DNA of 64,000 bases from JAICLK01 sp963742655 (lineage in GTDB: Bacteria; Patescibacteriota; Saccharimonadia; Saccharimonadales; UBA4665), in assembly GCA_963742655.1 (NCBI GenBank), contig CAVUMM010000005.1, positions 186,001-250,000 of the forward strand, given 5' to 3'. Positions 33,480 through 40,663 of the stretch are shown in pieces. The translations under genes were made by a program, and so were the position numbers. Positions within the stretch are counted from its first letter, which is position 1; every line of letters starts with the position of its first letter. The notes beneath the pieces were generated by a model that was given only the letters and a program-made list of their open reading frames with translations, made no database searches and was not told the origin of the DNA.

Positions 33480-34454
33480 CTAATCGATCATCCCCTTTGC
33501 TTTTAGCTTTGGAATAATTTCGGTTTTGAAGATCGAGCCTAGCTTCATGTCGGGCGGAATTTCTGACGTTATCCAGCGGGTTTCCTCGACCTCGTTATCC
33601 GGCCGGATTTCACCACGCCACTTTTTGACAAGAAAATTATCGATATGAACTGTTTTGCCGGGTTGATTCGCGGCTTCGGCCGTATGAGAACCGAACGGTT
33701 CGAGGTCGGCCTCGTCTACGTCAATCTGGAATTCTTCTTTGAGTTCGCGGACTAGCGCTTGCCTGGGTGTCTCGCCCGCTTCTAACTTGCCGCCCGGGTC
33801 GATGAAAAATTCCTTGCCCCTGGAGTGTTCGACCAATACCTTTCGGTCTTTGATGATAATGCCGCCGGCTTTGTGGATATCGGCAGGCTTGTCTTGCCGC
33901 AATGCTGCTTTGATTTCCGTGAACGCCATGTCGAAGAAATAAAAATGCCGGGTTGAATACTGTTTAGCCATTTCTTCGTCATGCAAATCAGCCACGACCT
34001 GTTCGATTGGAAACCATCGTACGTCGGTCAGCTCTTCGGCTTGCAGTTTGAGTACTGCGGGGTCGAGCTCTTTACGCAAAATAAAATTCCAGTCAAACAC
34101 ATTATGAGTCCAGCCGACGCCTGGCATGACTGCATCGGTGCGCGTGACGCCGATAAATTTCAGCTCGCCCGGATCAAGCTTGAGCCCGAGCTCTTCTTCG
34201 GTTTCGCGCAACGCCGCACCAACATGCGATTCGCTGGCCAGCAAATGGCCGGCAGCAGAAATATCCCACGTGTTTGGGTAAATCGGCTTGGTTGGCGCAC
34301 GGAGCTGCAACAGCACCTCGCCTTTGGAGTTATAAATCCACACGTGAGCGCCAGCATGCCACAGTCCCCGTTCGTGGACCAACCGTTTGTTCATCTGGCC
34401 AGTTTTGTTGCCGAACTCATCCAGAACATCAACCAATTCATCAGTGCTCACCAA
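33480..34454 (-). CDS. Tandem Nudix protein (IPP-isomerase-like plus MutT-like)
   Basis: 324 residues with two Nudix domains. The first (about 1-170) resembles the Idi/YfcD group: VDVLDEFGNKTGQMNKRLVH, GLWHAGAHVWIYN, and the box GHLLASESHVGAALRETEEELGL. The second (about 195-310) is MutT-like, with box GGKLEAGETPRQALVRELKEEFQI. Both boxes keep the catalytic R-E-x-x-E-E residues. The fusion of two differently typed domains is unusual. It is 3 bp from the HIT gene. Confidence 0.88.
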   Translation of the reverse strand: MVSTDELVDVLDEFGNKTGQMNKRLVHERGLWHAGAHVWIYNSKGEVLLQLRAPTKPIYPNTWDISAAGHLLASESHVGAALRETEEELGLKLDPGELKFIGVTRTDAVMPGVGWTHNVFDWNFILRKELDPAVLKLQAEELTDVRWFPIEQVVADLHDEEMAKQYSTRHFYFFDMAFTEIKAALRQDKPADIHKAGGIIIKDRKVLVEHSRGKEFFIDPGGKLEAGETPRQALVRELKEEFQIDVDEADLEPFGSHTAEAANQPGKTVHIDNFLVKKWRGEIRPDNEVEETRWITSEIPPDMKLGSIFKTEIIPKLKAKGMID

Positions 34455-34478
34455 CCAGCTCCCTTCGTTGCTTTCATT

Positions 34479-34943
34479 CTACTCCCGCAATCTATGCCCG
34501 CAAAACTTACCCTGTTTATGCCTACACTGTTTATATTCTTTGATGTCTGTTTGCGTGATGAGCGAAAGCTGTGCAGGCAAATTATCCAGCGGGAACCAGC
34601 CAGTGGCATCGCATTTTTCAAGCTCGAGGATTTCTGGTGTTTGGCCGGGTTTGAGCCGGGCCAGAAACGTGGTCGCCACCCAATGTTGATGTTCGTCCGG
34701 TATAAGATGGTCCGCCGCAGGAAATTGTTCGATTATTTCAATATCTATGCCGTATTCTTCCTTCATTTCACGCTTCGCAGCTTGCGCCAAAGTTTCGCCG
34801 AATTCCACGCCGCCGCCCGGCGTTTCCCAACAGCCGCGTTCGTTTTTGGCTGCCCGGCCGCGTTTGGCCAGAAACACTTCCCCGTGCGCATTGATCAGCA
34901 TTACACCAGCTGACACGCCGATGTAATCGGATCCCTGTTTCAT
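34479..34943 (-). CDS. Nudix hydrolase
   Basis: 154 residues. Nudix box GGGVEFGETLAQAAKREMKEEYGI with upstream SAGVMLINAHGEVFLAKRGR. The RG...W.TPGGG layout suits dNTP- or GDP-type Nudix enzymes. First gene of the four-gene Nudix/HIT operon; a weak extended -10 (TGCTACGCT) is 7 nt before the ATG. Confidence 0.9.
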   Translation of the reverse strand: MKQGSDYIGVSAGVMLINAHGEVFLAKRGRAAKNERGCWETPGGGVEFGETLAQAAKREMKEEYGIDIEIIEQFPAADHLIPDEHQHWVATTFLARLKPGQTPEILELEKCDATGWFPLDNLPAQLSLITQTDIKEYKQCRHKQGKFCGHRLRE

Positions 34944-34999
34944 GGTTGTTAGCGTAGCAGCATTGCTAATGACTTGCCAGCGATGAATGCTACAAAACC

Positions 35000-35028
35000 T
35001 TGTTTTGGAAACATATGCGTTGTATTAT
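35000..35028 (+). promoter_or_regulatory. Promoter of the 35055 membrane protein gene
   Basis: TTGTTT (35000-35005), 17-bp spacer, TATTAT (35023-35028); AAGGAAAT follows as ribosome binding site. A conventional leadered gene. Confidence 0.55.
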
Positions 35029-35054
35029 TTATAGCATAAGCAAGGAAATTAAAA

Positions 35055-35513
35055 ATGGCAAAGAAATCATCGAAATCAAAACGCAGCGTTGCATCCGGCG
35101 GCTATGTGAGTTGGCTATCGAAAAATCGCTGGCAATCAATGTCGCTTCTGCTCGTCGTCATGGCGGCGGTAGGCATTTTCGGCGCATATCGCTTGGGGCA
35201 AAGCCGCGCAAGTCCTTTTCCCAACGAATATTTTTGGGGAAGTGCGCCGGTATTGACAAGGCCGAACATTCACGCCGGATACGAAGGCACCATGAAAGCA
35301 GGCTATCACAGGGTGTCGAGCCAGGTTAACTGTGTAGGATACCCACTTGGCGAGGTATATCAAGGCAGTCTCCGTAACGGTTGGTGGGTTTACTTGCCTT
35401 TAATTTTCAATAAAGGCGGCTGGGTAAACGAGCTGTATGCGAGTGGCGGCGGTAATAATAAAAGTTCATGGCCGGGTCTATACAAGCTCTATGCCCCAGG
35501 ATGGTGCTCATAG
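35055..35513 (+). CDS. Membrane-anchored surface protein, unknown
   Basis: 152 residues: a basic cytoplasmic tail (KKSSKSKRSV), one transmembrane helix (about 28-47), then an outer domain rich in Gly, Tyr and Trp (VYQGSLRNGWWVYLPLIFNK) with two Cys (about 93 and 151) that may form a disulfide. The outer part recalls SH3-like secreted domains, but I cannot assign it firmly. Convergent with the PPC-domain gene. Confidence 0.7.
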   Translation: MAKKSSKSKRSVASGGYVSWLSKNRWQSMSLLLVVMAAVGIFGAYRLGQSRASPFPNEYFWGSAPVLTRPNIHAGYEGTMKAGYHRVSSQVNCVGYPLGEVYQGSLRNGWWVYLPLIFNKGGWVNELYASGGGNNKSSWPGLYKLYAPGWCS

Positions 35514-35528
35514 CTAAACCTTCGCCAG

Positions 35529-35954
35529 TCATCGTAGGTCTAGAGTTTTGAGCCCTGTCGTATCGTCATGTTTACGATTCATTGGCTTGTACGATTGATG
35601 CACAAAAAGCTCAACCGTCGCTCCTGCGACAAAATCTTTAACATGCCCGCCCACGGTTTGATATTCTTCATCCGCGAATACGCCGTGCAAGTGCCACATC
35701 ACTTTTCCCTGTTCGTCGTAGGCAAAATTGCCGTTGAGTGATGCGATTTCCATGGTCCGGCCGAACGTCCGCCACTTGTAATCTTTGGCGTTCAATTCAT
35801 AAAACCCGATCGCCACTTCGCAGGCCGCGCCCACGCCGCTGATCCAGCCGCCCTCGATTTTCGATTCCGCGATAAACTTCTCCAGACCATCACTCAGCCG
35901 TTCGCCCATATCCAGCCGAATCAGATAATTATAACCGTCAAAACTGTGCGTCAT
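35529..35954 (-). CDS. PPC/DUF296-domain protein
   Basis: 141 residues matching the PPC (DUF296) fold: LIRLDMGERLSDGLEKFI, ISGVGAACEVAIGFYEL, then MWHLHGVFADEEYQTVGGHV, with the conserved L-H-x-H-G and GGH residues. In bacteria such proteins form trimers of uncertain role; in plants the domain partners an AT-hook. TATACT is 8 nt before the ATG with no Shine-Dalgarno. Confidence 0.85.
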   Translation of the reverse strand: MTHSFDGYNYLIRLDMGERLSDGLEKFIAESKIEGGWISGVGAACEVAIGFYELNAKDYKWRTFGRTMEIASLNGNFAYDEQGKVMWHLHGVFADEEYQTVGGHVKDFVAGATVELFVHQSYKPMNRKHDDTTGLKTLDLR

Positions 35955-36012
35955 AATATCTAAGTATACCGTTTATTAGATGAGGTCGTTATGGTATTCT
36001 CTAACGTGTTTT

Positions 36013-36387
36013 ATGATAGAAGGCCTAGATCCCTTTAATACCTACGAAACCGGCAAAATTGCGCTTCAGGAAGCCGTCGTTGCTGATGGTGGGCTGGAAG
36101 GCCTGTTCGACAAACTCCGAGCCGGGCAATTTGATGAAATTTTCGAACGCTATGACAGATTACTCAAAGCTGCGGCTTCGCCCGAAGATCGGCAACGACG
36201 TCGTGCAGAAAATGAAGCAACTGGCATGTCGGCCGACGAACGATTAGATCGAACCTTCATGGAAGTTGCCAGCGTTGATGGCCTCGACCCAGATGATGTG
36301 CCAGCCATGTTACTTGCGGTTAAACTTTGTAATACAGCATTTCCGGGTATTCCGGTGGACGAAATACCCGGCGGAGTAGGATCATGA
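36013..36387 (+). CDS. Orphan protein, unknown (pair member 1)
   Basis: 124 residues from ATG 36013 (MIEGLDPF). Helical and acidic (FDKLRAGQFDEIFERYDRLL), no domain recognised. An extended -10 (TGGTATTCT) ends 12 nt upstream. The next gene starts within its stop codon (ATGA, 4-bp overlap), so the two products probably act together. Confidence 0.6.
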   Translation: MIEGLDPFNTYETGKIALQEAVVADGGLEGLFDKLRAGQFDEIFERYDRLLKAAASPEDRQRRRAENEATGMSADERLDRTFMEVASVDGLDPDDVPAMLLAVKLCNTAFPGIPVDEIPGGVGS

Positions 36388-37250
36388 ACGCAGCAGAACT
36401 GCTTGAACTTGGGCAGTCATTTGGTACACCCATGGACACGCTTTACGCGGAGGGTGTCACCGCGACGTGGAAGGCCTGGCAAGCGCCCGATGCTGAATCT
36501 CCAGCACTACTCGCTGCCGCGGAAAAGGTGCTGACTAGGGTTGTACGCCTTCATATGTCCAGAACCGCACCCGAAATCAACAGGCACCTTAGTGCCGAAA
36601 CGCATCTCGCTCACCTTCCACTCTACGGAGCATGGGCACAGGGCGAGGAAACACGACCCTGCGCTATTGCAGAAACTCAGGATAATCTATCAATCATTTT
36701 GCAGGGGCTTTTGGATGATAGATTTCATGTCCGCCGCTTTGCCGATCGGTACGCCGACCATTCGTTACGCACAACGTACAAAATGTTGCTCAACCGCCAC
36801 AGCGACCTCTTCCATGTTGCGCTTCCGCCTATCCCGGGCACCGAAAAAAAGTGGCAAGGAACAGATGAGCAGTTTTATCCGCCTTGCAATACCGCCGTCA
36901 CGACTAGCGACAATAGGCTCATGCCGAGCATCGTGCGGCTGCAATCACACGATGATAGCATTATGGAACCGGGAATATTTTATGTAGATCTCGGCGTTGA
37001 GCTAGTCAATGCGGCTACCAGCATACCAGAAATCGAAAGGACGCTGCCCGAATCACGAAGATATCGGCTGGACAAAGCCGTAAAAATTGCGGCGCGGTAC
37101 TTAATACAGGAGGTCGTAGACGACAGGCTGAGACCCCATCAACAAGATTTCCTTGAAGTAGCGGCAACCAATTTGAGAACTGCCATAGAGGCACATGCGG
37201 CGGCACTACCAAGCGCGCCATACCCGGTTAGAGCAATTCCAGCAGTCTAA
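36384..37250 (+). CDS. Orphan protein, unknown (pair member 2)
   Basis: 288 residues, soluble, mostly helical, with His-rich stretches (RYADHSLRTTYKMLLNRHSD) but no zinc or enzymatic signature I can name. Translationally coupled to the preceding gene. GGAG lies just before its ATG. Function unknown. Confidence 0.62.
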   Translation: MNAAELLELGQSFGTPMDTLYAEGVTATWKAWQAPDAESPALLAAAEKVLTRVVRLHMSRTAPEINRHLSAETHLAHLPLYGAWAQGEETRPCAIAETQDNLSIILQGLLDDRFHVRRFADRYADHSLRTTYKMLLNRHSDLFHVALPPIPGTEKKWQGTDEQFYPPCNTAVTTSDNRLMPSIVRLQSHDDSIMEPGIFYVDLGVELVNAATSIPEIERTLPESRRYRLDKAVKIAARYLIQEVVDDRLRPHQQDFLEVAATNLRTAIEAHAAALPSAPYPVRAIPAV

Positions 37251-37267
37251 CTTTAGCCGCTCGAGGA

Positions 37268-39316
37268 TTATTTATTAACCTGCCCTTTTACCAAATCGAG
37301 TACGACTTTGTCGCCGGTTTTCAAAATTTTGGTAGCGCGTTTGGTACCGACAATGCACGGCAACCCGAACTCGCGCGCGACGATAGCGGCGTGCGACATC
37401 ATGCCTCCATGATCAGTTACGAGCGCCCGCGCTTTGCGCATCAGCGGCACGTAACTCGGGCTAGTTGACGGTACAACAAGCACGGCGTTATCCGGCATGC
37501 CGTCAGTTGGTTTGTGTGCCACGAAAATCACGCCATTAATAAAATGCCGGCCGCCGTTGCTCACTACAATTCCTTGCAACACCGCTTTCGACGCGCGATA
37601 TTCGATATACCAATCCCAAGCCAGCGCAGCATCTTGCGCGCTGAACTCACGATGTGTGCCATTAAGGAATGACCAGCCATGATACGGGTGAACTTTGCAT
37701 GCAGCAAGAGCGCTGAGCTGTGTCTGTTCAAGTGATGCGAGCGGCACAGATTGCTCGCGCGCTACCTGCTTTGCGGCCCTTAAAATATACTGGCGGCTGC
37801 GCATCATCCACGCTTTTCGTTCGTCCATCAACTCTGCCAAATTTCGTGCAAGGTCAAGCGCTCTGATTTCGCCCTTTGTCAGTTTATATTTTTCCGCAAT
37901 TGCGTGACGCTTCTCCGGCGAGCCGCTTCCTAATTCCGTATTTCCCTTCACTACTTTCAGGCGATATTTAAAGTATTTTGCTGCATCAGTTGACACGCCG
38001 CCGTAGCCGTCTTGGATCCATGGATACTTTTTTGCCATGCCAGCGGCATCACCGGTTCGTGCCAGTTCGATGTCGATCTGCTGCATAAATGTCGGCTGGT
38101 CAGGCAGCGTCATCGTGCCCCATACTTTGACTTTGTCATTTGGCGCCAATCGGGCGAGCCGCTTGTTGAGCACAGCCTCAGCGCCATACAACGCGAATTC
38201 TGGCGGCAACGTGGGCCTCCAGACTTCTAACAGAAAGTCGCGCAGGCGTCCGACTTCAATTGAGGTGTGAGCTGCTATATAATCGTCCAGTGCCAGGACG
38301 GCCTCACGGTATGTTTTTACATCCCTGTTAAAATCTCTGCTGCGTTCGTATTCCACAAAGGACGATTGCACAAAGTCGCTGAAATCAGCCAGTTTATTGA
38401 GCCAGACAGTTTGCCCGGCGTGGAAAATAGCTATCGCCTTTGGCGGATCGAGGACATTCTTATTTGCAAGCATTCGGTCGAAGTTCTGCTGTTCGGCCTC
38501 GACAAAGTCGCTCATATATAAAGGTAGCGCTCGTGACGGACCCCAGTAAAACAGTTTGTCCGGGTCGCCCAAATAATGCTTGCCTGCACCGCGTTCTTGC
38601 AACGTTGTAATCGGCCGAGCCTGCACAACCCAAATGCGCACATCATCAGCCGCCCATTCGATGTCTTGGGGCATGCCTCCAAAAACTTTTTCGATTTTCT
38701 CGGCCAGTTCTACCAACTGGAGAGCATTAAAAGGTATTTTGGCCTGACTGCTGGTAGTAAACTTGCGTTTTGTGCGATTCCACGTAATCTGCTCCGGATC
38801 GGCGTCGCCGTGCACCAGCGCCTCGCCCAAACCGGACACGTATTCGATAATGATATTGTTCGTACCGTCGCTCGGGTTTTTAGTGAACAATACGCCAGCA
38901 AAACTGGCCGCAACCATTTCCTGCACTACAACCGCGACGTGCATTTTGGCGCCCGCCTGTTGCTTGGCATATGCTCTGGCGCGCGCTTTGATGGCGGCGT
39001 GACACTCTTCGATTTTTTTGATGGCGTTTTTAGCTGAAACGTTTAGGTAGCTTTCGAACTGGCCCGCCCACGAAGCATCAAGCGCATCCTCAACGGTCGC
39101 CGATGAACGGACCGCATACTCCTTGTCTGTCTCAACGAATGCTTCAATCGTTTTCTTGGCATCCGGTTTGAGTTTTCTCTTTTCGTCGAACGCATCAACC
39201 GAAACCGCAAAACCCTCCGGCACCGGCAAACCCGCTACGAGCATCTTCCCCAGATTAACGGCTTTCCCGCCAAATTTTTTTGTGTCCACTGAGTCCCGCA
39301 AGGCAACAACATCCAC
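37268..39316 (-). CDS. PEP synthase/rifampin-phosphotransferase-like protein
   Basis: 682 residues. N-terminal ATP-grasp domain of the PPDK/PpsA type (about 1-240: KFGGKAVNLGKMLVAGLPVP, YAVRSSATVEDALDASWAGQ, QDIEWAADD). A long central helical region and a C-terminal swivelling phosphohistidine domain follow (LVTDHGGMMSHAAIVAREFG, with the catalytic His). The PEP/pyruvate TIM barrel of true PEP synthase is absent, so the layout is that of rifampin phosphotransferase-like enzymes. The central domain would define the substrate, which is unknown. Read with the STAS-like and GHKL genes. Confidence 0.82.
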   Translation of the reverse strand: MDVVALRDSVDTKKFGGKAVNLGKMLVAGLPVPEGFAVSVDAFDEKRKLKPDAKKTIEAFVETDKEYAVRSSATVEDALDASWAGQFESYLNVSAKNAIKKIEECHAAIKARARAYAKQQAGAKMHVAVVVQEMVAASFAGVLFTKNPSDGTNNIIIEYVSGLGEALVHGDADPEQITWNRTKRKFTTSSQAKIPFNALQLVELAEKIEKVFGGMPQDIEWAADDVRIWVVQARPITTLQERGAGKHYLGDPDKLFYWGPSRALPLYMSDFVEAEQQNFDRMLANKNVLDPPKAIAIFHAGQTVWLNKLADFSDFVQSSFVEYERSRDFNRDVKTYREAVLALDDYIAAHTSIEVGRLRDFLLEVWRPTLPPEFALYGAEAVLNKRLARLAPNDKVKVWGTMTLPDQPTFMQQIDIELARTGDAAGMAKKYPWIQDGYGGVSTDAAKYFKYRLKVVKGNTELGSGSPEKRHAIAEKYKLTKGEIRALDLARNLAELMDERKAWMMRSRQYILRAAKQVAREQSVPLASLEQTQLSALAACKVHPYHGWSFLNGTHREFSAQDAALAWDWYIEYRASKAVLQGIVVSNGGRHFINGVIFVAHKPTDGMPDNAVLVVPSTSPSYVPLMRKARALVTDHGGMMSHAAIVAREFGLPCIVGTKRATKILKTGDKVVLDLVKGQVNK

Positions 39317-39318
39317 AG

Positions 39319-39603
39319 TTAACTCTCCTGCATGTATTCGGCAACTATGTTGATGATTTCGCGCACGTTCTCGGTGCAGTTCTTGAAATACAGTTTATCG
39401 AACACAGCGTCGCCATACTGGCGAATTGCTTCACTAATGAGTGCGTGAACGAATGATTGAGTAGCGCCCGTAACCTCAGCGAAATCAAGAGTTACCTTTT
39501 GTCCTCTTGCTAACGCTGGCATGATTTTGCTCAAGCGTATGTCACGAGCAATATCTTTATTTTCGGCGAATGTGCCGGCTTTTGCCTGAATAGAAATGTT
39601 CAT
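39319..39603 (-). CDS. STAS-like (DUF4325-type) protein
   Basis: 94 residues. VTLDFAEVTGATQSFVHALI followed by an Ala/Tyr helix and LYFKNCTENVREIINIVAEY fits the STAS-like DUF4325 family, whose members usually sit beside a GHKL ATPase. A Thr/Ser-rich loop (TGATQS) lies where anti-sigma antagonists carry their phosphorylated Ser. GGAGGG lies 7 nt before the ATG. It is 12 bp from the GHKL gene. Confidence 0.72.
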   Translation of the reverse strand: MNISIQAKAGTFAENKDIARDIRLSKIMPALARGQKVTLDFAEVTGATQSFVHALISEAIRQYGDAVFDKLYFKNCTENVREIINIVAEYMQES

Positions 39604-39615
39604 TAAATTACCCTC

Positions 39616-40581
39616 CTATATAAACTGTGGCCGCTTGTACCGCGCCTTACGCCGCTCACGGACGGCCTGCGTATATGTGCGGCGAATGACGCCAAGTAAA
39701 CTTGTGAATTCATCGGTCGTGTCCAACGAAATGTCTATAGCAACCACCGTGCCAGGAAATTGGGGCGCCGCATTGCTTTCAGCATGCTTGTCCCTATCCG
39801 GATCAGCATTTAGGCGCGGTAGTCCTTTGGTTGGGCGACGCTTGAGTAGTTTATATAAACCGCTACCGCTATAGACCATGAAATAATCACGCCCGACCAT
39901 TGCCATAGATTTGATAAAGAAAAGTCCGGCACCAGCGTTGACGTCCGTTCCGCCTTCTCGCCGCGTCGTGCCAGAAACACCGGGGACTAATGCTAGTTTG
40001 ATTGCCTCAAGGTCGTCACGAGCGTGCCACGATTGATTAATAGTCTTCTTGATACCGACACCAGTATCACAAATACCCAGTCGGATTGTGTTCGATTTGG
40101 GATAGTACTGCGCCGCAACGATCGCCCCGAATTTGGACCACGAGTGCTCAATAACATTACGCACCAACTCGCCTATTGTATATTTGATTGCGTCAGCCTG
40201 CGCAGGAGCCAGATGCAGTAACGGTATCATATCGGTAATGAATCGTGTCTGATCCTCCGGTGTCTTGATTATTGTGAGCGGAATGAATCGTCCAGCCTGT
40301 TCGTGTTCTTCTATCGAAAAAGGTGACGGCACGCCCAACGTTTTGAATAACCCCATTCGTTCCAAATAGTGTCCGGATCTCGCCACCACTTTATCGATAT
40401 GAATATTTTCTGGCTTGACGGTCATACCAAGCGCCGCAATCATAGTGATCACCACCGGATGTACGTTAATCCACCTGTCATGCGTAGCAATGTCTAGTCT
40501 TTCGGGCTGGCTCGGATCAAAGTTACGTAGAAAAGCCTCGAAATTTCTGAGGTAGTCGGCATTTGATAGGTAAAACTTCAT
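39616..40581 (-). CDS. GHKL-type ATPase (histidine kinase/anti-sigma-like)
   Basis: 321 residues from the ATG at 40581. An N-terminal alpha/beta domain (~1-110) precedes a GHKL ATP-binding domain: N box GELVRNVIEHS (137-147), G1 DTGVGI (172-177), G2 NAGAGLFFIKS (215-225). No DHp His-box, no receiver and no membrane span are seen, so it is not a classical sensor kinase; it may phosphorylate or bind its STAS-like neighbour as SpoIIAB does with SpoIIAA. The tail is Arg/Lys-rich. Start chosen because TTTACA-17-TAAAAT puts +1 at this ATG. Confidence 0.8.
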   Translation of the reverse strand: MKFYLSNADYLRNFEAFLRNFDPSQPERLDIATHDRWINVHPVVITMIAALGMTVKPENIHIDKVVARSGHYLERMGLFKTLGVPSPFSIEEHEQAGRFIPLTIIKTPEDQTRFITDMIPLLHLAPAQADAIKYTIGELVRNVIEHSWSKFGAIVAAQYYPKSNTIRLGICDTGVGIKKTINQSWHARDDLEAIKLALVPGVSGTTRREGGTDVNAGAGLFFIKSMAMVGRDYFMVYSGSGLYKLLKRRPTKGLPRLNADPDRDKHAESNAAPQFPGTVVAIDISLDTTDEFTSLLGVIRRTYTQAVRERRKARYKRPQFI

Positions 40582-40588
40582 ATTCTCC

Positions 40589-40632
40589 ATTTTACCGGTA
40601 GAGTACGTTTTTGTAAATATGTACTCTACCGG
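40589..40632 (-). promoter_or_regulatory. Promoter embedded in a perfect 12-bp palindrome
   Basis: CCGGTAGAGTAC and GTACTCTACCGG (40595-40606 and 40621-40632) are perfect inverted arms 14 bp apart. TTTACA (40612-40617) lies in the centre, one arm fills the 17-bp promoter spacer, and TAAAAT is at 40589-40594, 7 nt before the GHKL ATG. This is the geometry of a repressor operator. A polA terminator is less likely because no U-run follows. Confidence 0.7.
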
Positions 40633-40663
40633 GACGCGAACAGGTACAGACTTCTCCCCTAAA

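Noticed and set aside
33981..34913. 310-aa plus-strand ORF across two Nudix genes
   Set aside because: Runs antisense over two intact Nudix boxes and an intergenic gap; composition typical of a shadow.
40595..40632. polA terminator
   Set aside because: The hairpin is AT-mixed with a 14-nt loop, has no U-run on the minus strand and overlaps a good promoter; operator preferred.
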